Origin: Wolbachia endosymbiont of Meromenopon meropis
GTDB taxonomy: Bacteria > Pseudomonadota > Alphaproteobacteria > Rickettsiales > Anaplasmataceae
NCBI GenBank assembly: GCA_029784595.1
Contig: JAJETZ010000002.1
Span: forward strand, 203,491-267,490
Direction of reading: 5' to 3'
DNA length: 64,000 bases
Made by a program: the position numbers and the translations under genes. Of the stretch, positions 1 to 10,591 are shown in pieces (within the stretch, counting starts at the first letter, position 1; each line of letters opens with the position of its first letter). The notes below the pieces were generated by a model that worked only from the letters and a program-made list of their open reading frames with translations, was not told the origin of the DNA and did not search any database.

Positions 1-2
1 TA

Positions 3-869
3 ATAAGAATATTTACTCGTAATCAAAAAAAAGCTGCTTGTTTAAAAATATGCGGAAACTTAGGGCAAATATCAGTATTCAAAGGGGATTTTCTAAATCA
101 AAAATCAATTTTGAAAAGCATGGAAAGATGCGATGTAGTAATAAACTTAGTTGGAATATTACATGAAACAAAAAATGGTGATTTCTATGCAGTTCATGTT
201 AATATGGCTGAAATGATAGCAAGGGCTGCGAAAATAAAAAATATACCAATGATGATACATTTTTCTGCTATGGGAGTGGAAAATAACAAAATATCAAAAT
301 ATGCACAAAGTAAATTTGAAGGTGAGAAAGCTGTAACTTTAGCATTCCCAGAGGCAATAATAATTAGACCTGGCCTTGTATTTGGTAGAGAAGATAGTTT
401 TTTCAACAAATTTGCAAAATTAGCAACAATTTTTCCCTTTTTGCTTTTAATCGGTGGCGGAGCAACTAAATTTCAGCCAATATGTGTAACTGACTTAGCT
501 GAAGTAGTATACTATATAATCAACTTCAACAAAAAAGACAAGAAAATCTACAATATAGGTGGACATAAGATTTATTCTTTTAAGAGTTTATTGGAATTTA
601 TCTTAAAAATTACTAACAGAAAGTGCTTGTTGGTCAACATATCATTTTCAATGGCAAAATTAATAGCTTTTTTCTTGGAAAGAAGGATTATTTCCATATT
701 ACTAAAACCTATAACAGGTAATACAAATCCGATACTTACTAGAGATCAGGTGAAAACTATGATGAGTAGCTCAATTGAAAAATCAACTGATATTGAAATA
801 ATAAAGATTAATCCATTGTCAATGGAAACTTTTATACCAAAGTATTTAAAAATTTATAAAAAATATTAA
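3..869 (+). CDS. NAD(P)-binding Rossmann protein, NDUFA9-like (5' end missing)
   Basis: This is an atypical short-chain dehydrogenase/epimerase of the kind related to the mitochondrial complex I 39-kDa subunit NDUFA9, which binds a nucleotide and helps complex I assembly or stability. The reading frame is open from base 3, and those first codons read like the beta-alpha-beta start of the family (IRIFTRNQKKA, then VFKGDFLNQ). The gene therefore begins before the window, and the in-frame TTG at 111 and ATG at 120 are internal. Family features seen are VVINLVGILHE, HFSAMG, YAQSKFEGE (the YxxxK pair) and IIRPGLVFGRED. The C-terminal half is the more variable part of the family. The family call is good; the exact role in this organism is inferred. 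Confidence 0.8.
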   Translation: MRIFTRNQKKAACLKICGNLGQISVFKGDFLNQKSILKSMERCDVVINLVGILHETKNGDFYAVHVNMAEMIARAAKIKNIPMMIHFSAMGVENNKISKYAQSKFEGEKAVTLAFPEAIIIRPGLVFGREDSFFNKFAKLATIFPFLLLIGGGATKFQPICVTDLAEVVYYIINFNKKDKKIYNIGGHKIYSFKSLLEFILKITNRKCLLVNISFSMAKLIAFFLERRIISILLKPITGNTNPILTRDQVKTMMSSSIEKSTDIEIIKINPLSMETFIPKYLKIYKKY

Positions 870-1125
870 AAAGAAATCACAACTAGATATTATATGCAAT
901 TTAAAGAAAATTTAAAAGATTCTAATTATAGATTTTATATATTTATGAATATATAAAGATAAAAGTTATGTATAAACAAGTAAAAGAAATGCTGTGGTTA
1001 AGTGTTAAAAAAATCTTGAAAGTAATGAGTTATGAATTTCGAAATATTAATCGAGATACATCATTAGTTTTACCTCATTTATAAAGTGAATGAACTACAA
1101 TAACTACAATGAGAAAGAGTTTTAT

Positions 1126-1160
1126 ACTACTTCCAGTCAAGTAGTGACGCTTTTGTTTTA
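1126..1160 (+). terminator. Possible terminator hairpin after the NDUFA9-like gene
   Basis: A perfect 7-bp stem with a 6-nt loop is followed by GACGCTTTTGTTTT. The T-run is interrupted and the hairpin lies about 257 nt after the stop codon, so this is only a candidate. Confidence 0.3.
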
Positions 1161-1307
1161 TCTACTCAACTTTAAAAGTTTCTATAAATTAAGTTTTTAC
1201 TAAGATTAAGAGTACATCATTGCAAGTAAATACTTGAGATCTATTTTTTACTTAAATTGTAAGTTATATAACTGCTCGTTATCTATTTACGTTACAAAAT
1301 AATTAAA

Positions 1308-1337
1308 TTGACTTGATATAAAACAATCAGTAATACT
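1308..1337 (+). promoter_or_regulatory. Sigma-70-type promoter for tRNA-Glu
   Basis: TTGACT at 1308-1313 matches the -35 consensus in 5 of 6 positions. It is followed after 17-18 nt by TAATAC/AATACT as a weak -10 box, about 16 nt before the tRNA. The spacing and position fit a tRNA promoter, but the -10 box is imperfect. Confidence 0.45.
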
Positions 1338-1352
1338 TGAGTATTTTGTACT

Positions 1353-1424
1353 GACTCTTTCGTCTAGTGGTTAGGACATCACCCTTTCACGGTGGTAACA
1401 CGGGTTCAAATCCCGTAAGAGTCA
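1353..1424 (+). tRNA. tRNA-Glu (anticodon TTC)
   Basis: The acceptor arm GACTCTT pairs perfectly with AAGAGTC at 1417-1423, leaving A as discriminator. The anticodon loop CTTTCAC carries TTC on a TCACC/GGTGG stem. The T arm contains GGGTTCAAATCCC. CCA is not encoded. A T-run (CTTTTTTTATT) follows at about 1431 and may help termination. Confidence 0.97.
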
Positions 1425-1501
1425 CACTTGCTTTTTTTATTAAAACCTCTCTATCTTATTCTCCTTGAAGAATTTTAGCATAACAGTAGCTTATCTTGAT
1501 T

Positions 1502-1936
1502 TTAATATGAGAACAATCTCAATAAGAGACAAAAGGAGAAAAAAAAGGTGGGGGGTATTATTATTTTGATGTATTTATGCACTATAAAACCCCCTACTAG
1601 GAAAATAACAAGCGGAACAAGCCATAAAATATATGTATTAAATTCCAAGGGAGTAATTATAATTGAGTCTCCATAAAAATTTTTTAACTCCAGGATTATT
1701 TCCTGATTAGAATATCCATCACATATCTTTTTACGAATTGTCTTGCGTATATCGTGTGCAATTTCTGACTCTGACTCAGATAATGACTTATCGAAACATA
1801 TTGGACATTTGATTATTTCAAATAAATCATTTGCTCTCTTTTCCATGCTTTTATTCACAAGCTTGTCATCCAAAGTAAAAGCATTTATACTTAACTGAAA
1901 TACCACCGTAAAAACCAGACTAATTAATACTTTCAT
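1502..1936 (-). CDS. ccmH: Cytochrome c-type biogenesis protein CcmH
   Basis: CcmH is a membrane-anchored thiol oxidoreductase of the system I cytochrome c maturation pathway; it handles the apocytochrome CXXCH thiols together with CcmF and CcmG. The 144-residue protein has an N-terminal signal-type segment, then the family motif CPIC (residues 44-47) in IIKCPICFDKSLSES. These are followed by the helical bundle sequence with SNQEIILELKNFYGD and ITPLEF, and a C-terminal membrane segment (about 104-121). Length is usual for a CcmH lacking the TPR domain. Its start overlaps the end of the preceding gene by 17 nt, so the two are probably translated together, downstream of the ferredoxin gene. Confidence 0.9.
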   Translation of the reverse strand: MKVLISLVFTVVFQLSINAFTLDDKLVNKSMEKRANDLFEIIKCPICFDKSLSESESEIAHDIRKTIRKKICDGYSNQEIILELKNFYGDSIIITPLEFNTYILWLVPLVIFLVGGFIVHKYIKIIIPPTFFFSFCLLLRLFSY

Positions 1937-2987
1937 TTTTAATCAACTTGTTAATTTGATCTAGTTCGTTCATAAAATCATTAACAGATAATTTCCCAAT
2001 AAAACTTGATTTCAAATCAATATTATATTTTACTGAAAATTGAATGCTTTCATTAATTGTTTTTTCTGACAAAGAAAGTATAAATTTCTCTAGTAAATCT
2101 GAAATTTTCGAGTAAGTTTTCTTATCAGTAATGAACGAAATTAATTCTTTGTAATTTGAGATATTCAGGTTAATTTTGTCTTTAAATGAAGACGTAACCA
2201 AATTAAAATCGCTTATTTTACCATCTGCAGTGAGAGAAAAATCTCTACCTTGAATTAAAAATTTTTCTATATAAAAATTAACTTTAGAAAAGGATATTTG
2301 ATTTACAAATTCATATCCAAATTTTATATCAACGTTCAGGCGATTCTTAACACTTACAATATTATAAGCATAGAAGTCGAATTCCAGTTTCGTATTTCCA
2401 TTGCGTTCTTTATTCAAATATAATTGAATATAATTGCTCTTATCGTTTACTTCGGTTGCAATGCTTTGCAGATTCTCTGAATCAGACACAGAGTTACATA
2501 TTAATCCATGATCTTCGTAGCGAAATATATTTACATAATCTATCATACCGACACGATTTCTACTAAATTTTAACAAAGATGGGAAATTATTTAATTTGAC
2601 GGTAAAATGACTACTCTTGTTTGTATGGCATGTTATATCCTTTTTTTTGTCACCATAAAGTGTAATATTAATTTTATTACTTGGTACGTAGACATATACT
2701 AATTTATCAAATAGTCTATTTTTTATTAATAAAGCTTCTGATGAAATAGTTAATTGTTTATTGAACAATGTTGAGTTTTCTACACGAAAAATCAGATAAA
2801 AAGGAAATCCCTTGAGATCGTGTAAAATATTAAATTTTTTATTATTAGTAAATAGCATTACTTCTGACAAAAGATTTTTCATCTTAAATGCGGAAAAATA
2901 CCAAAAAACACCATAAACTGTGTTAATAAATAAAACTAAAGAGAGAACAATGTAGATGAAAACCTTATGTACAGCTAATCGTTCCAT
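1920..2987 (-). CDS. Membrane-anchored protein, possibly DUF2125-like
   Basis: This is a 355-residue protein of unknown function. One hydrophobic segment (about residues 9-30) would anchor it with the rest outside the cytoplasm. The next part, with FWYFSAFKMKNLL and then LKGFPFYLIFRVE, resembles the alphaproteobacterial DUF2125 family (an early W...A pattern and a GFP motif), but the remainder is divergent and I would not insist on that family. It is rich in beta-type alternating sequence. It sits between ferredoxin (13-nt overlap) and ccmH (17-nt overlap), so all three genes are probably one transcript. This context hints at an envelope role, without showing what it does. Confidence 0.7.
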   Translation of the reverse strand: MERLAVHKVFIYIVLSLVLFINTVYGVFWYFSAFKMKNLLSEVMLFTNNKKFNILHDLKGFPFYLIFRVENSTLFNKQLTISSEALLIKNRLFDKLVYVYVPSNKINITLYGDKKKDITCHTNKSSHFTVKLNNFPSLLKFSRNRVGMIDYVNIFRYEDHGLICNSVSDSENLQSIATEVNDKSNYIQLYLNKERNGNTKLEFDFYAYNIVSVKNRLNVDIKFGYEFVNQISFSKVNFYIEKFLIQGRDFSLTADGKISDFNLVTSSFKDKINLNISNYKELISFITDKKTYSKISDLLEKFILSLSEKTINESIQFSVKYNIDLKSSFIGKLSVNDFMNELDQINKLIKNESIN

Positions 2988-3337
2988 TGTTTATCAAGAG
3001 AAGATATATTTCTTGTACATCTTGATATAAAAACACATAAGCCATCAATATCTTTTGTAATTTTTATTTGACATCCTAGTCTTGATGTTTCTGTTAACCC
3101 AAAAGCTAGATCTAGCATATCATTTTCCTCATCAGATATAGGATTATATATTTCAACATCATTATAAAATTTTGGATCAATAATCACATGACATGTAGAA
3201 CAAGCAAGAGAGCCTTCACATGCACCCTCGAGCAAATCTGGGTCATTTCTATGAGCCAGATTAAGTAAAGTCTCTCCTTCTATAGCTTCATAACTTTTTT
3301 TACTTCCATCAGGTAAAATAAAAGTGACGGATGGCAT
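2975..3337 (-). CDS. fdx: 2Fe-2S ferredoxin, adrenodoxin/Isc type
   Basis: This small electron carrier supplies electrons for Fe-S cluster assembly and related reactions. The 120-residue protein has the adrenodoxin-type cysteine set: C40, C46 and C49 in the segment GACEGSLACSTCH, and C89 in RLGCQI. The acidic SDEENDMLDLA helix, where partners dock, is present. In many proteobacteria fdx closes the isc operon after hscA. Here it is far from iscU-iscA-hscB-hscA (22.0-25.1 kb) and instead heads a run with the DUF2125-like gene and ccmH. The C-terminal 15 or so residues (SRCTRNISSLDKQWND) extend beyond the usual fold. Confidence 0.95.
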   Translation of the reverse strand: MPSVTFILPDGSKKSYEAIEGETLLNLAHRNDPDLLEGACEGSLACSTCHVIIDPKFYNDVEIYNPISDEENDMLDLAFGLTETSRLGCQIKITKDIDGLCVFISRCTRNISSLDKQWND

Positions 3338-3460
3338 ATTACTTTCCTATTGAAATTATTACTAATTTATCTATACTCTATAGATAATAATTAACATTTG
3401 CAAATTCTTTGCGTTAGATCTATTTCTAATTCAGAAATATCTTCTGGAAAATAAATAAAA

Positions 3461-4798
3461 ATGCAACTCGGCAAATATAAAAATCAAAATGTTGCTGTAT
3501 TTGGTCTTGGTAAAACAGGCTTGTCTGTTATTCATGCACTAATAAAAGTTGGCGCAAAAATATATGCATGGGATGACAATAAAAAACAAATGGTAAATGC
3601 AAAAATGCTTTATCAGAGATGCAATTTTATTCATCCCAGAGAATATCATTGGCATGAAATAAGAATGTTAATTTTAAGTCCTGGAATATCAATTTCACAT
3701 TCAACTCCGCATTGGATAGTTAAGCTTGCGAGAAAATATGACTGTAGGATAAAATCGGATATTGAGCTATTTCTCGAGACTAAAAAAGCTACGAATCAGA
3801 GAATAATAGGTATTACAGGGACAAATGGCAAGTCAACTACTGTATCACTAGTAGAACATATATTAAAATTTGCTGGAAAAAAGGTATCTGCTGGTGGAAA
3901 TCTAGGTATTCCTGTGTTAAATCTAGAAAGAGATGCGGAAATTTATGTAATTGAGCTTTCCTCTTTTCAGTTGGAATTGATTGATAAGATCAATGTAGAG
4001 ATTGCAGTATTGCTAAATATTACACCAGATCATATAGATAGACATGGAAATATAGAGAATTATACAGCAACTAAATTAAAACTAATAAATAATAGCGGAA
4101 TTGCCGTAATAGGGTGTGATAGTCACATTACTTTTGATATTTTTAATAGATTCACTGGAAATAAAATTCCAATTTCAGCCTCAATGTTAACTTCTTTGCC
4201 ATTTCGTTATCATAATATAGAAATTCAATCAAGTGATGTTAAAATGAATCTAATATCTAACGCGGAAAACTTAGTAGCCGCATATGTTGTATGTAAACTG
4301 CTTGAGATAGATAATGAAATTATTTTCAATGGAATTAAGTCCTTTCAAGGTTTGAGACACAGAAATGAGAAACTTGGTAAAATAAAAAATGTATTTTTTA
4401 TAAACGATAGCAAAGCAACTAATGCTAAGTCAAGTGAAAAAGCAATTTTATCTCATAAAAACATTTATTGGATTGTTGGTGGAAGAAGTAAAGAAGGTGG
4501 AATAGAGTCACTAAGTAAGTACTTTACAAGAATTAGAAAAGCTTTTTTAATTGGAGAATCAACAGAAGTTTTTCTGCAAGTGATGAAGAATAAGGTAGAT
4601 TGTGTAAAGTGTCATAATCTAAAAAATGCGTTTAAACTGTCTTTTGAAGATGCTATAAATAGCAAAGAAGAAGTAACGATACTGCTTTCTCCTGCATGTT
4701 CTTCTTTCGATCAGTGGAAAAATTTTGAGGAACGTGGTGAAGCATTTTGTAAGATGTTTGAAAAACTTAAATACAATTACATCCCACCATCCATCTAG
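3461..4798 (+). CDS. murD: UDP-N-acetylmuramoylalanine--D-glutamate ligase
   Basis: MurD adds D-glutamate to UDP-MurNAc-L-Ala in cytoplasmic peptidoglycan precursor synthesis. Order of features in the 445-residue protein: Rossmann-like N-terminal domain with GLGKTGLS (15-22), ATP-binding P-loop GITGTNGKSTTV (117-128), the Mur ligase motif LNITPDHIDRH (185-195), then HRNE and NDSKATN near 296-318 in the C-terminal domain. All catalytic motifs are present and length is normal, so the enzyme should work. It is retained together with murA and ftsI in this window. It is followed after 13 nt by COQ9 and diverges from fdx, with both promoters in 3338-3460. Confidence 0.95.
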   Translation: MQLGKYKNQNVAVFGLGKTGLSVIHALIKVGAKIYAWDDNKKQMVNAKMLYQRCNFIHPREYHWHEIRMLILSPGISISHSTPHWIVKLARKYDCRIKSDIELFLETKKATNQRIIGITGTNGKSTTVSLVEHILKFAGKKVSAGGNLGIPVLNLERDAEIYVIELSSFQLELIDKINVEIAVLLNITPDHIDRHGNIENYTATKLKLINNSGIAVIGCDSHITFDIFNRFTGNKIPISASMLTSLPFRYHNIEIQSSDVKMNLISNAENLVAAYVVCKLLEIDNEIIFNGIKSFQGLRHRNEKLGKIKNVFFINDSKATNAKSSEKAILSHKNIYWIVGGRSKEGGIESLSKYFTRIRKAFLIGESTEVFLQVMKNKVDCVKCHNLKNAFKLSFEDAINSKEEVTILLSPACSSFDQWKNFEERGEAFCKMFEKLKYNYIPPSI

Positions 4799-4811
4799 AA
4801 TAACTTTATTT

Positions 4812-5429
4812 ATGAAGCAAGATGAAAAAAAAATAATATTAAACGAGATGATTAAAATCATTCCATTCGATGGAATAAACGATAAAACCTTGTTAAAAGC
4901 ATGCACAAGACTTAATTTAGTTAATAGTTTTTGCAAATTTCAAAACGGGATATATGATATTTTGGAGCATATAGCAGAAGACTTAAATAGCTCAGCAGAA
5001 ACTAAATTAAAAAATTATAATCTAGAAAATATGAAAGTGCGAGAGCGTGTGAAGTTAGCTGTGTTAATACACCTTTCAAGTTATGCTAGCTTGCCGAACT
5101 ATAGAGAATTTTTAAAAAAAATTTTAAAATTTTCTATTTTGCCAAAAAATACGTATTTTTCTAGTAGACTTTTGTATAAAACTGTTAGTACAATTTGGTA
5201 TATGGTTTACGACCAATCAACAGATTTCAATTTTTATACAAAACGCGCAATATTAGCTGGAATATATCTAAGCACCATATTATTTTTCATTAATGATTAT
5301 TCGGAAAATTTTGTAGATACCATATCATTTCTTGATAAACGTATTAATAACGTCATAACTTTTCAAAAAGTCAAAATTTATTTAAGAAAAATTGCTAAAA
5401 ATTTTTTATGTTTTCCTTATCATAATTAA
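4812..5429 (+). CDS. COQ9 family protein (ubiquinone biosynthesis)
   Basis: COQ9 is a lipid-binding helper of ubiquinone synthesis; in mitochondria it assists the COQ7 hydroxylase. The family signature near the C terminus is clear: DQSTDFNFYTKRAILAGIY, then INDYSENFVDTISFLDKRI, then a lysine-rich tail. The N-terminal TetR-like helical part is divergent. I chose the ATG at 4812 (MKQDEKK). An in-frame start at 4725 would overlap the end of murD by 74 nt and adds residues unlike the family. No strong Shine-Dalgarno sequence is visible, and cotranscription with murD (13-nt gap) is likely. Confidence 0.88.
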   Translation: MKQDEKKIILNEMIKIIPFDGINDKTLLKACTRLNLVNSFCKFQNGIYDILEHIAEDLNSSAETKLKNYNLENMKVRERVKLAVLIHLSSYASLPNYREFLKKILKFSILPKNTYFSSRLLYKTVSTIWYMVYDQSTDFNFYTKRAILAGIYLSTILFFINDYSENFVDTISFLDKRINNVITFQKVKIYLRKIAKNFLCFPYHN

Positions 5430-6898
5430 GATGTATTCTAAATTACATTACTCTTCTTGATTAATTTTTAAAATCTGACAATATTTAGAATATCTATCAA
5501 AAAAAAAATAAAATTATTTACTGTTCTAATTTAAAAATTAAAATGAAAAATATAAAATACTTAGCAATTTTTTATGATATTTGTGTTCATTAGAACTGAT
5601 TTATTTTATAAATAGTCATAAAGATTTAGTCTTAATGTGTTTGTATAGTTGAGCGTTATTTTTTACCGTTTTTATTTTCTTCTTTTAATTAATGAAGAGT
5701 TAATTGATTCTTTTTAAAAGAAAAGAACTAAATTATTAAAGAGAAAAATTACTAAGACAGTACTGTTATTGCAGTTATGTTTTTACTACGGTTTTAAGTA
5801 TTTAGGTATAAACATATTTGCCATATAAAAATTAAAAAAATAAAATAACATCAAGAGATTAATTTGCGTATTAGTGCAATATACTATTAATTCGGACGGT
5901 AATGCGTTATTGCAGTATTCATTTTTGATTATTTTTTTGGCCTCTTGATCGAAAAAAGTCTATCTCTCTATAATTTAAAGAGATATTAAAAGTTCATTTG
6001 TGAAATGAAAATCATTTTTGAATTAAATAAAGCCTTAATTATGGAAGAGTTGTTATATAAATTAAAGTTCTTTACACCCTCAAGAACTAGAAAGGATACA
6101 AACAATATTGTACAAATCATTTTTTCGAGCAAGTTGAAGTGATGGTGTAATAAATAAGTAATAATCTTTATTAAGATGGTGTAAACTTCAAACAGCTTAG
6201 TTTTAGTGCTAACTAAACAACTCTTGATCTTTGTATAAAAAAATTGTAGTATTGTATTTTTAAGTAAGTAATCTAATAAAGAATTAATCACAATTTACAA
6301 TGCTAATTCGTAATGTAGTTTTATTGTTTAATCTAAAGATGTAACAAAAATTTCACATTATGCATGACAGAACTTTTTTGCGATTAAATAGCTTTTTCTA
6401 CAAAAAAATTTTTCTTAGTTGTTGCAAATCAAATTTTGATCTTCATATAAAAAAGACTATAAATATGAAAAGTGTTTATTAAAACCACTTGTAGGTAGCG
6501 TATATTACTCTAATCTTAGAAGAAGCAAAACAACCCTCTAATAAAACTTAATAAGTTACTCATAAATATGATGAAAAAAAATTTAGATCTTAGTGATGCT
6601 AGTTTACTATATTTTTATAATATAAAAACAATAAAAAATTACACTTTTTTTTTGTAAAAGCGTTCAATTTATTATAAAAACAAGTTAGACTTTAACAACA
6701 AGCCAGTTATTTTAAAGAGAAAAATTCTTAAAGATACAAATAAATATTCATCAACAGGAGATTGTGCTAATAATAAGCATTAAATCTAGAAACTAGATTA
6801 CAACAAACGATTTTTCATAAATTTATAATATAAAGAAAAAATAAAACTAAGATTTCCTTTTAGAAGTGTGAAAAAATTGATTTATAGTATATACAAAT
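5430..6898. other. Long intergenic region, no gene seen
   Basis: About 1.5 kb of very AT-rich DNA lies between the COQ9 and rsmD genes. The longest open frame (minus strand, 5986-6291) has low-complexity F/I/L/K/N content expected by chance. The 10-mer TTATTGCAGT occurs twice (near 5766 and 5907). No RNA gene or mobile element is visible. Confidence 0.6.
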
Positions 6899-7447
6899 TC
6901 AAATTACTAAAGAAAGAAAAATTATTCTTGCAATACCGTAATTACGCTCGAAAATTATACTAAAATCTTTATTGTAACGAAAATCTTCATCTTTTCTAAT
7001 TTCTAAAATTATAAATGCATCATCACTTAACCAATTTGAACGAGCCAATCTTTCTAAGGTTGGATAAGTTAGATTACTATTATAAGGTGGATCTATAAAA
7101 ACTATGTTACATTGTAAGATAGATTTTGGCAATCTATCAGCGCTACAACATATTAAGGTAATTTTATCTTTAATTCTAAAACTCTCTGCTGTTTTTTTTG
7201 ATAATTCTAAATTGAAATAATCTGAATCTACCATAAATGCATGTTTAGCACCTCGCGAAAGCGCTTCAAACGAAAAAGAACCACTTCCACAAAATAAATC
7301 AAGCACATTAGTATTATGAATAGATTTTTTTGAAAAAAGTACGCTAAATATTGCTTCTCGAACCTTACTCATAGTAGGTCGTGCTGCTAAGTTATTACCC
7401 GTGACTATCTTTCTTCCACGATATTTTCCAGAAATAATACGCAGCAT
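6899..7447 (-). CDS. rsmD: 16S rRNA (guanine(966)-N(2))-methyltransferase
   Basis: RsmD methylates G966 of 16S rRNA in the 30S subunit using S-adenosylmethionine. The 182-residue protein has the N-terminal RIISGKYRGRKI box, ARPTMSKVREAIFS, the SAM-binding motif VLDLFCGSGSFSFEALSRGA (48-67), and the catalytic DPPY (119-122). Length matches the family. It stands alone, with over 1.4 kb of non-coding DNA after its end and the gene desert before its start. Confidence 0.95.
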   Translation of the reverse strand: MLRIISGKYRGRKIVTGNNLAARPTMSKVREAIFSVLFSKKSIHNTNVLDLFCGSGSFSFEALSRGAKHAFMVDSDYFNLELSKKTAESFRIKDKITLICCSADRLPKSILQCNIVFIDPPYNSNLTYPTLERLARSNWLSDDAFIILEIRKDEDFRYNKDFSIIFERNYGIARIIFLSLVI

Positions 7448-10400
7448 ATCAAAATATATCTCAAATCAATCATTAGTTATTTTAATAATACATGATTATT
7501 GTCAATATAATTTTATCTGACAGTTTAAACCTCACTATACAAATCTGATATACAATCATAGGTAAAACTCATACCTATCTATATATAGATATATTCTCTA
7601 TTACAGTAGTATTAGTCATTATTTAGCTTTAAATTTACAAAAAACTTTAAATAACAAAACGCTAAATTAGCATCTACATTTCAAAATACAATTTTTGCAT
7701 TGTGTCCACTACATATCTTTAAAATTAAAATTTTATTTTAATTTTACTGCATAAAAACTCAAATAAACTTGTATATAATCGTTTATTAAAAATATAAAAG
7801 TCTTTATCTCTATGTATCTTACTACAAGTATAGTAAGTAAATGACACAACTATTTACATAAAAGTTTTTTTTATTTTTCAGTTAATTAATATCTAAAAAT
7901 ATTTATCGTTAAATTTGATTTAAATATCAAATACTGCGCATGATATCTAAAAACTACAATTAATAATTTTATATGATTTTTGAGAAATTCATTAAAATTT
8001 TAAATGTGTAATTCATCTCTATATTCAAGTATATCATGGAAACTCTTCAAAAAAAACTTATTTATTCTCAAAAACTACATTTTACGCTGTTGTTATATGC
8101 AAACCTGAATGATTTTTATTTTTAACGCAAAAAATAATTTAACAAATTTAAATTTATGTGTATCCACTAGTTGTTTTTTCTCTATCTAATAGATCTTCTA
8201 TATTCTCAAAAAAAAAGCGTATTATTCTTCAGAATAATATGAAGAGATTCTCATCTTGTATGTTTATACACAATCTTCAATTTTGAAGACGTGTTTGTTT
8301 TAAACTATTTCATAAAAATAGAAAGAAAAGCTCACCCTCTCTCCTCTCACAATCCTTACTCTTAACTTTCTCAACTGAGATATTATTTCGATATTAAATC
8401 ACTTTCTTCTGCATTTTTTATAATAGAATTACTACATTCAACATCAATATCGATATACTAACTTCTATATCATCTTGTATCAGAAACAGTTATAATTATT
8501 CGAATAATAATATTCTTTCTTTTGCAAAAAGATAAACTAATTTTCTGATTTTGAATTATTTTTTATAATATACTAGTCAATAAACTTATCAAAAGTACTT
8601 TATAATTTCTGAAAAAGCGCACAATATACTCAACACATTTAGTTCTTTATTTTTTTTCTATATACAAACGTATCTAATATAGTTTTACCATATTTTGATA
8701 TTTTTTTAGTATTTAATAATAACTGAAATATTTTTAATTTTTTATAGAAACAGTTTTTATTGATAATTTACATTTTGGATTTTTCATACAAAATGTAGAT
8801 TCATGATCATAGTCAGTAATATTTATTAAAATCTTTTAAGGTAAAATTGCGGCAACAAAAGAAAAAAGCAGTTTTATCATATATCTTCATTTTGCTTAAT
8901 TATATTAAAAAGTTTCTCTTTATGTCGCTCTAAATTATCGTTATTCATCTATAATTATGAGTTCTATTTTTTTTAAATCTAACATTAGATTGAAACAATG
9001 CATAAGTATCAATCACTATATTTTTTTTTAGATATAACTTACAAATTTATTCACGAGAATTCTTTTTTATTTTTTTTTGCACCAATAAGCCTTCTATTAG
9101 CAAGTAGATTAGTCTTTAAATATCATCACAGCGCAAAACAAAATTTTTTAGTTTTTAAAAAAAATATTTTAAATATAATTTTGCTCTCTACGCAAGAGTA
9201 GACGCTAATTAATTTATTAAAATTGCTTAAATGTTATTTTTACAATATTCAGAGTATTTATTACAAAAATATCATGAACTTGAATTACTTCAATCTTAGT
9301 AGTAAGCTTATATTAAGCTGTATTTATTTTTGTCTATACCAGAGGATCTCATATTATTACATCATATAGAGATCAAGATCATTTATTGATTAAAACAGCA
9401 ATTTATTTGAAATAGCTCTTTGAATATTATTAAATATAAACGGATATTTTCACTACTTTGTCATTTTATATGATTTTCTCTTGCAAGTTTTAACGCTAAC
9501 TGACATGAGAGCAATCTCATCATATGCAAATAATCTTTTTCGAAAAGCCTCTGCTTTTCTCTATTAACGATTTTATTTTGTACAGCTTTATGAGCTTGTT
9601 CTGACTTGATCATTTTTACTTATTCAATATATTTTCTATCCAGTTTGATAAATTAAATGGTCACTATTTTAAATATTTTAACTTTATCTTGACTCTGACT
9701 GTAATGTCATCAAATATTTAATCAATAATAATCCTCTCATAAGAGGAGACTGTTGTTATTTCTTTAAACTGCATCCATATGCTCTCTATGTATGAATAGT
9801 TCTCTTCAATTTATATGCCATTCTTTGCCTAAATTTAGGCAACATATTCTTATATATATTTTTCTGGCTATTATATCAGACTCTATTCTTTTTTTTTAAT
9901 TCTTTATCCATTTATTTCTTCTTTAAAATTTAAAAACAAGAATAATTTTCCTATTAAATTCTCAACCAATCTTATTTTTAATATTTAAAAATATTGCTTA
10001 TTTAATAATATTAAATAAAAATCTTTTAAGTCAAAATGCTATTGATATCTATAATTTATGCAGAAATAATTTTATTATGATTTATTTACCTGAATTGTCA
10101 GGAAATAAAATAAAATTTATTACATGATTAAGTCAAAGATAAACCTTTTTAGCTCTTCTAATATCAACCTAATTTTATAAATATCTTTATTTTAATAAAT
10201 TATACTAGTCATATAATATATATGTTTTCGTGGTCTTTAAATATCTTCTTCATCAATCTACGTTTGTGACTCATCCATTTTTCATTTAATCCTCTAAGGA
10301 GGTATAAATAAATTTTGGTTTTTGAGAATGAATTTTGAGTTTGTAGAAAATTGTACTTAGAAAAGTCTCTCCCCTTCTCTTTCATTTTTGTAATTTTTAT

Positions 10401-10591
10401 CACTTTGACAAAATCCCAAAATGCAATCAAAATGAATTAAGAGAATTTTCATTTTCAAGCATCAAAGATTAAAGTAAAACTTTATATTGCATTCAATTTG
10501 AGAAGTTTGGAGAGCGCAATATGAAATCAACTTTTTTTTAAAAATATTCTCTAAAAGAGAGATATTTAATAATTTTAAAAAAGTAAAAAAT
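7448..10591. other. Gene desert, left part
   Basis: About 3.1 kb without a gene I can support. Open frames at 8998-9201 (+) and 10209-10430 (-) are short, low-complexity, start with poor signals and match no family I know. Small inverted repeats occur, such as TATCTATATATAGATA near 7576 and TGAGAGCAATCTCA near 9504. No tRNA or transposase fragment is seen. Confidence 0.55.
10540..10565 (-). terminator. Terminator after the orphan membrane-protein gene
   Basis: Read on the minus strand, ATATCTCTC pairs with GAGAATAT around a TTTTA loop (about 8 bp with one bulged C), followed by TTTTTAAAA. It lies some 27 nt after the stop codon at 10592. This placement supports that the gene upstream of it is transcribed. 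Confidence 0.45.

Larger units (their letters stand above)
870..1352. other. Intergenic region before tRNA-Glu
   Basis: No coding region is supported here. It contains a perfect 7-bp hairpin at 1126-1145 (ACTACTT, loop CCAGTC, AAGTAGT), followed by a loosely T-rich stretch that could end transcription from the upstream dehydrogenase, and the putative tRNA promoter near its right end. Confidence 0.6.

Noticed and set aside
5986..6291. Open frame on the minus strand (101 codons)
   Set aside because: Composition is F/I/L/N/K-rich without domains; no ribosome binding site; expected by chance in DNA this AT-rich.
8998..9201. Open frame on the plus strand (67 codons) with a hydrophobic stretch
   Set aside because: Made largely of F, L and K runs from poly-T/poly-A; no start signal, terminator or family.
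10209..10430. Open frame on the minus strand (73 codons) after the orphan gene
   Set aside because: Starts with TTG, follows a terminator-like hairpin, and shows no recognisable features.
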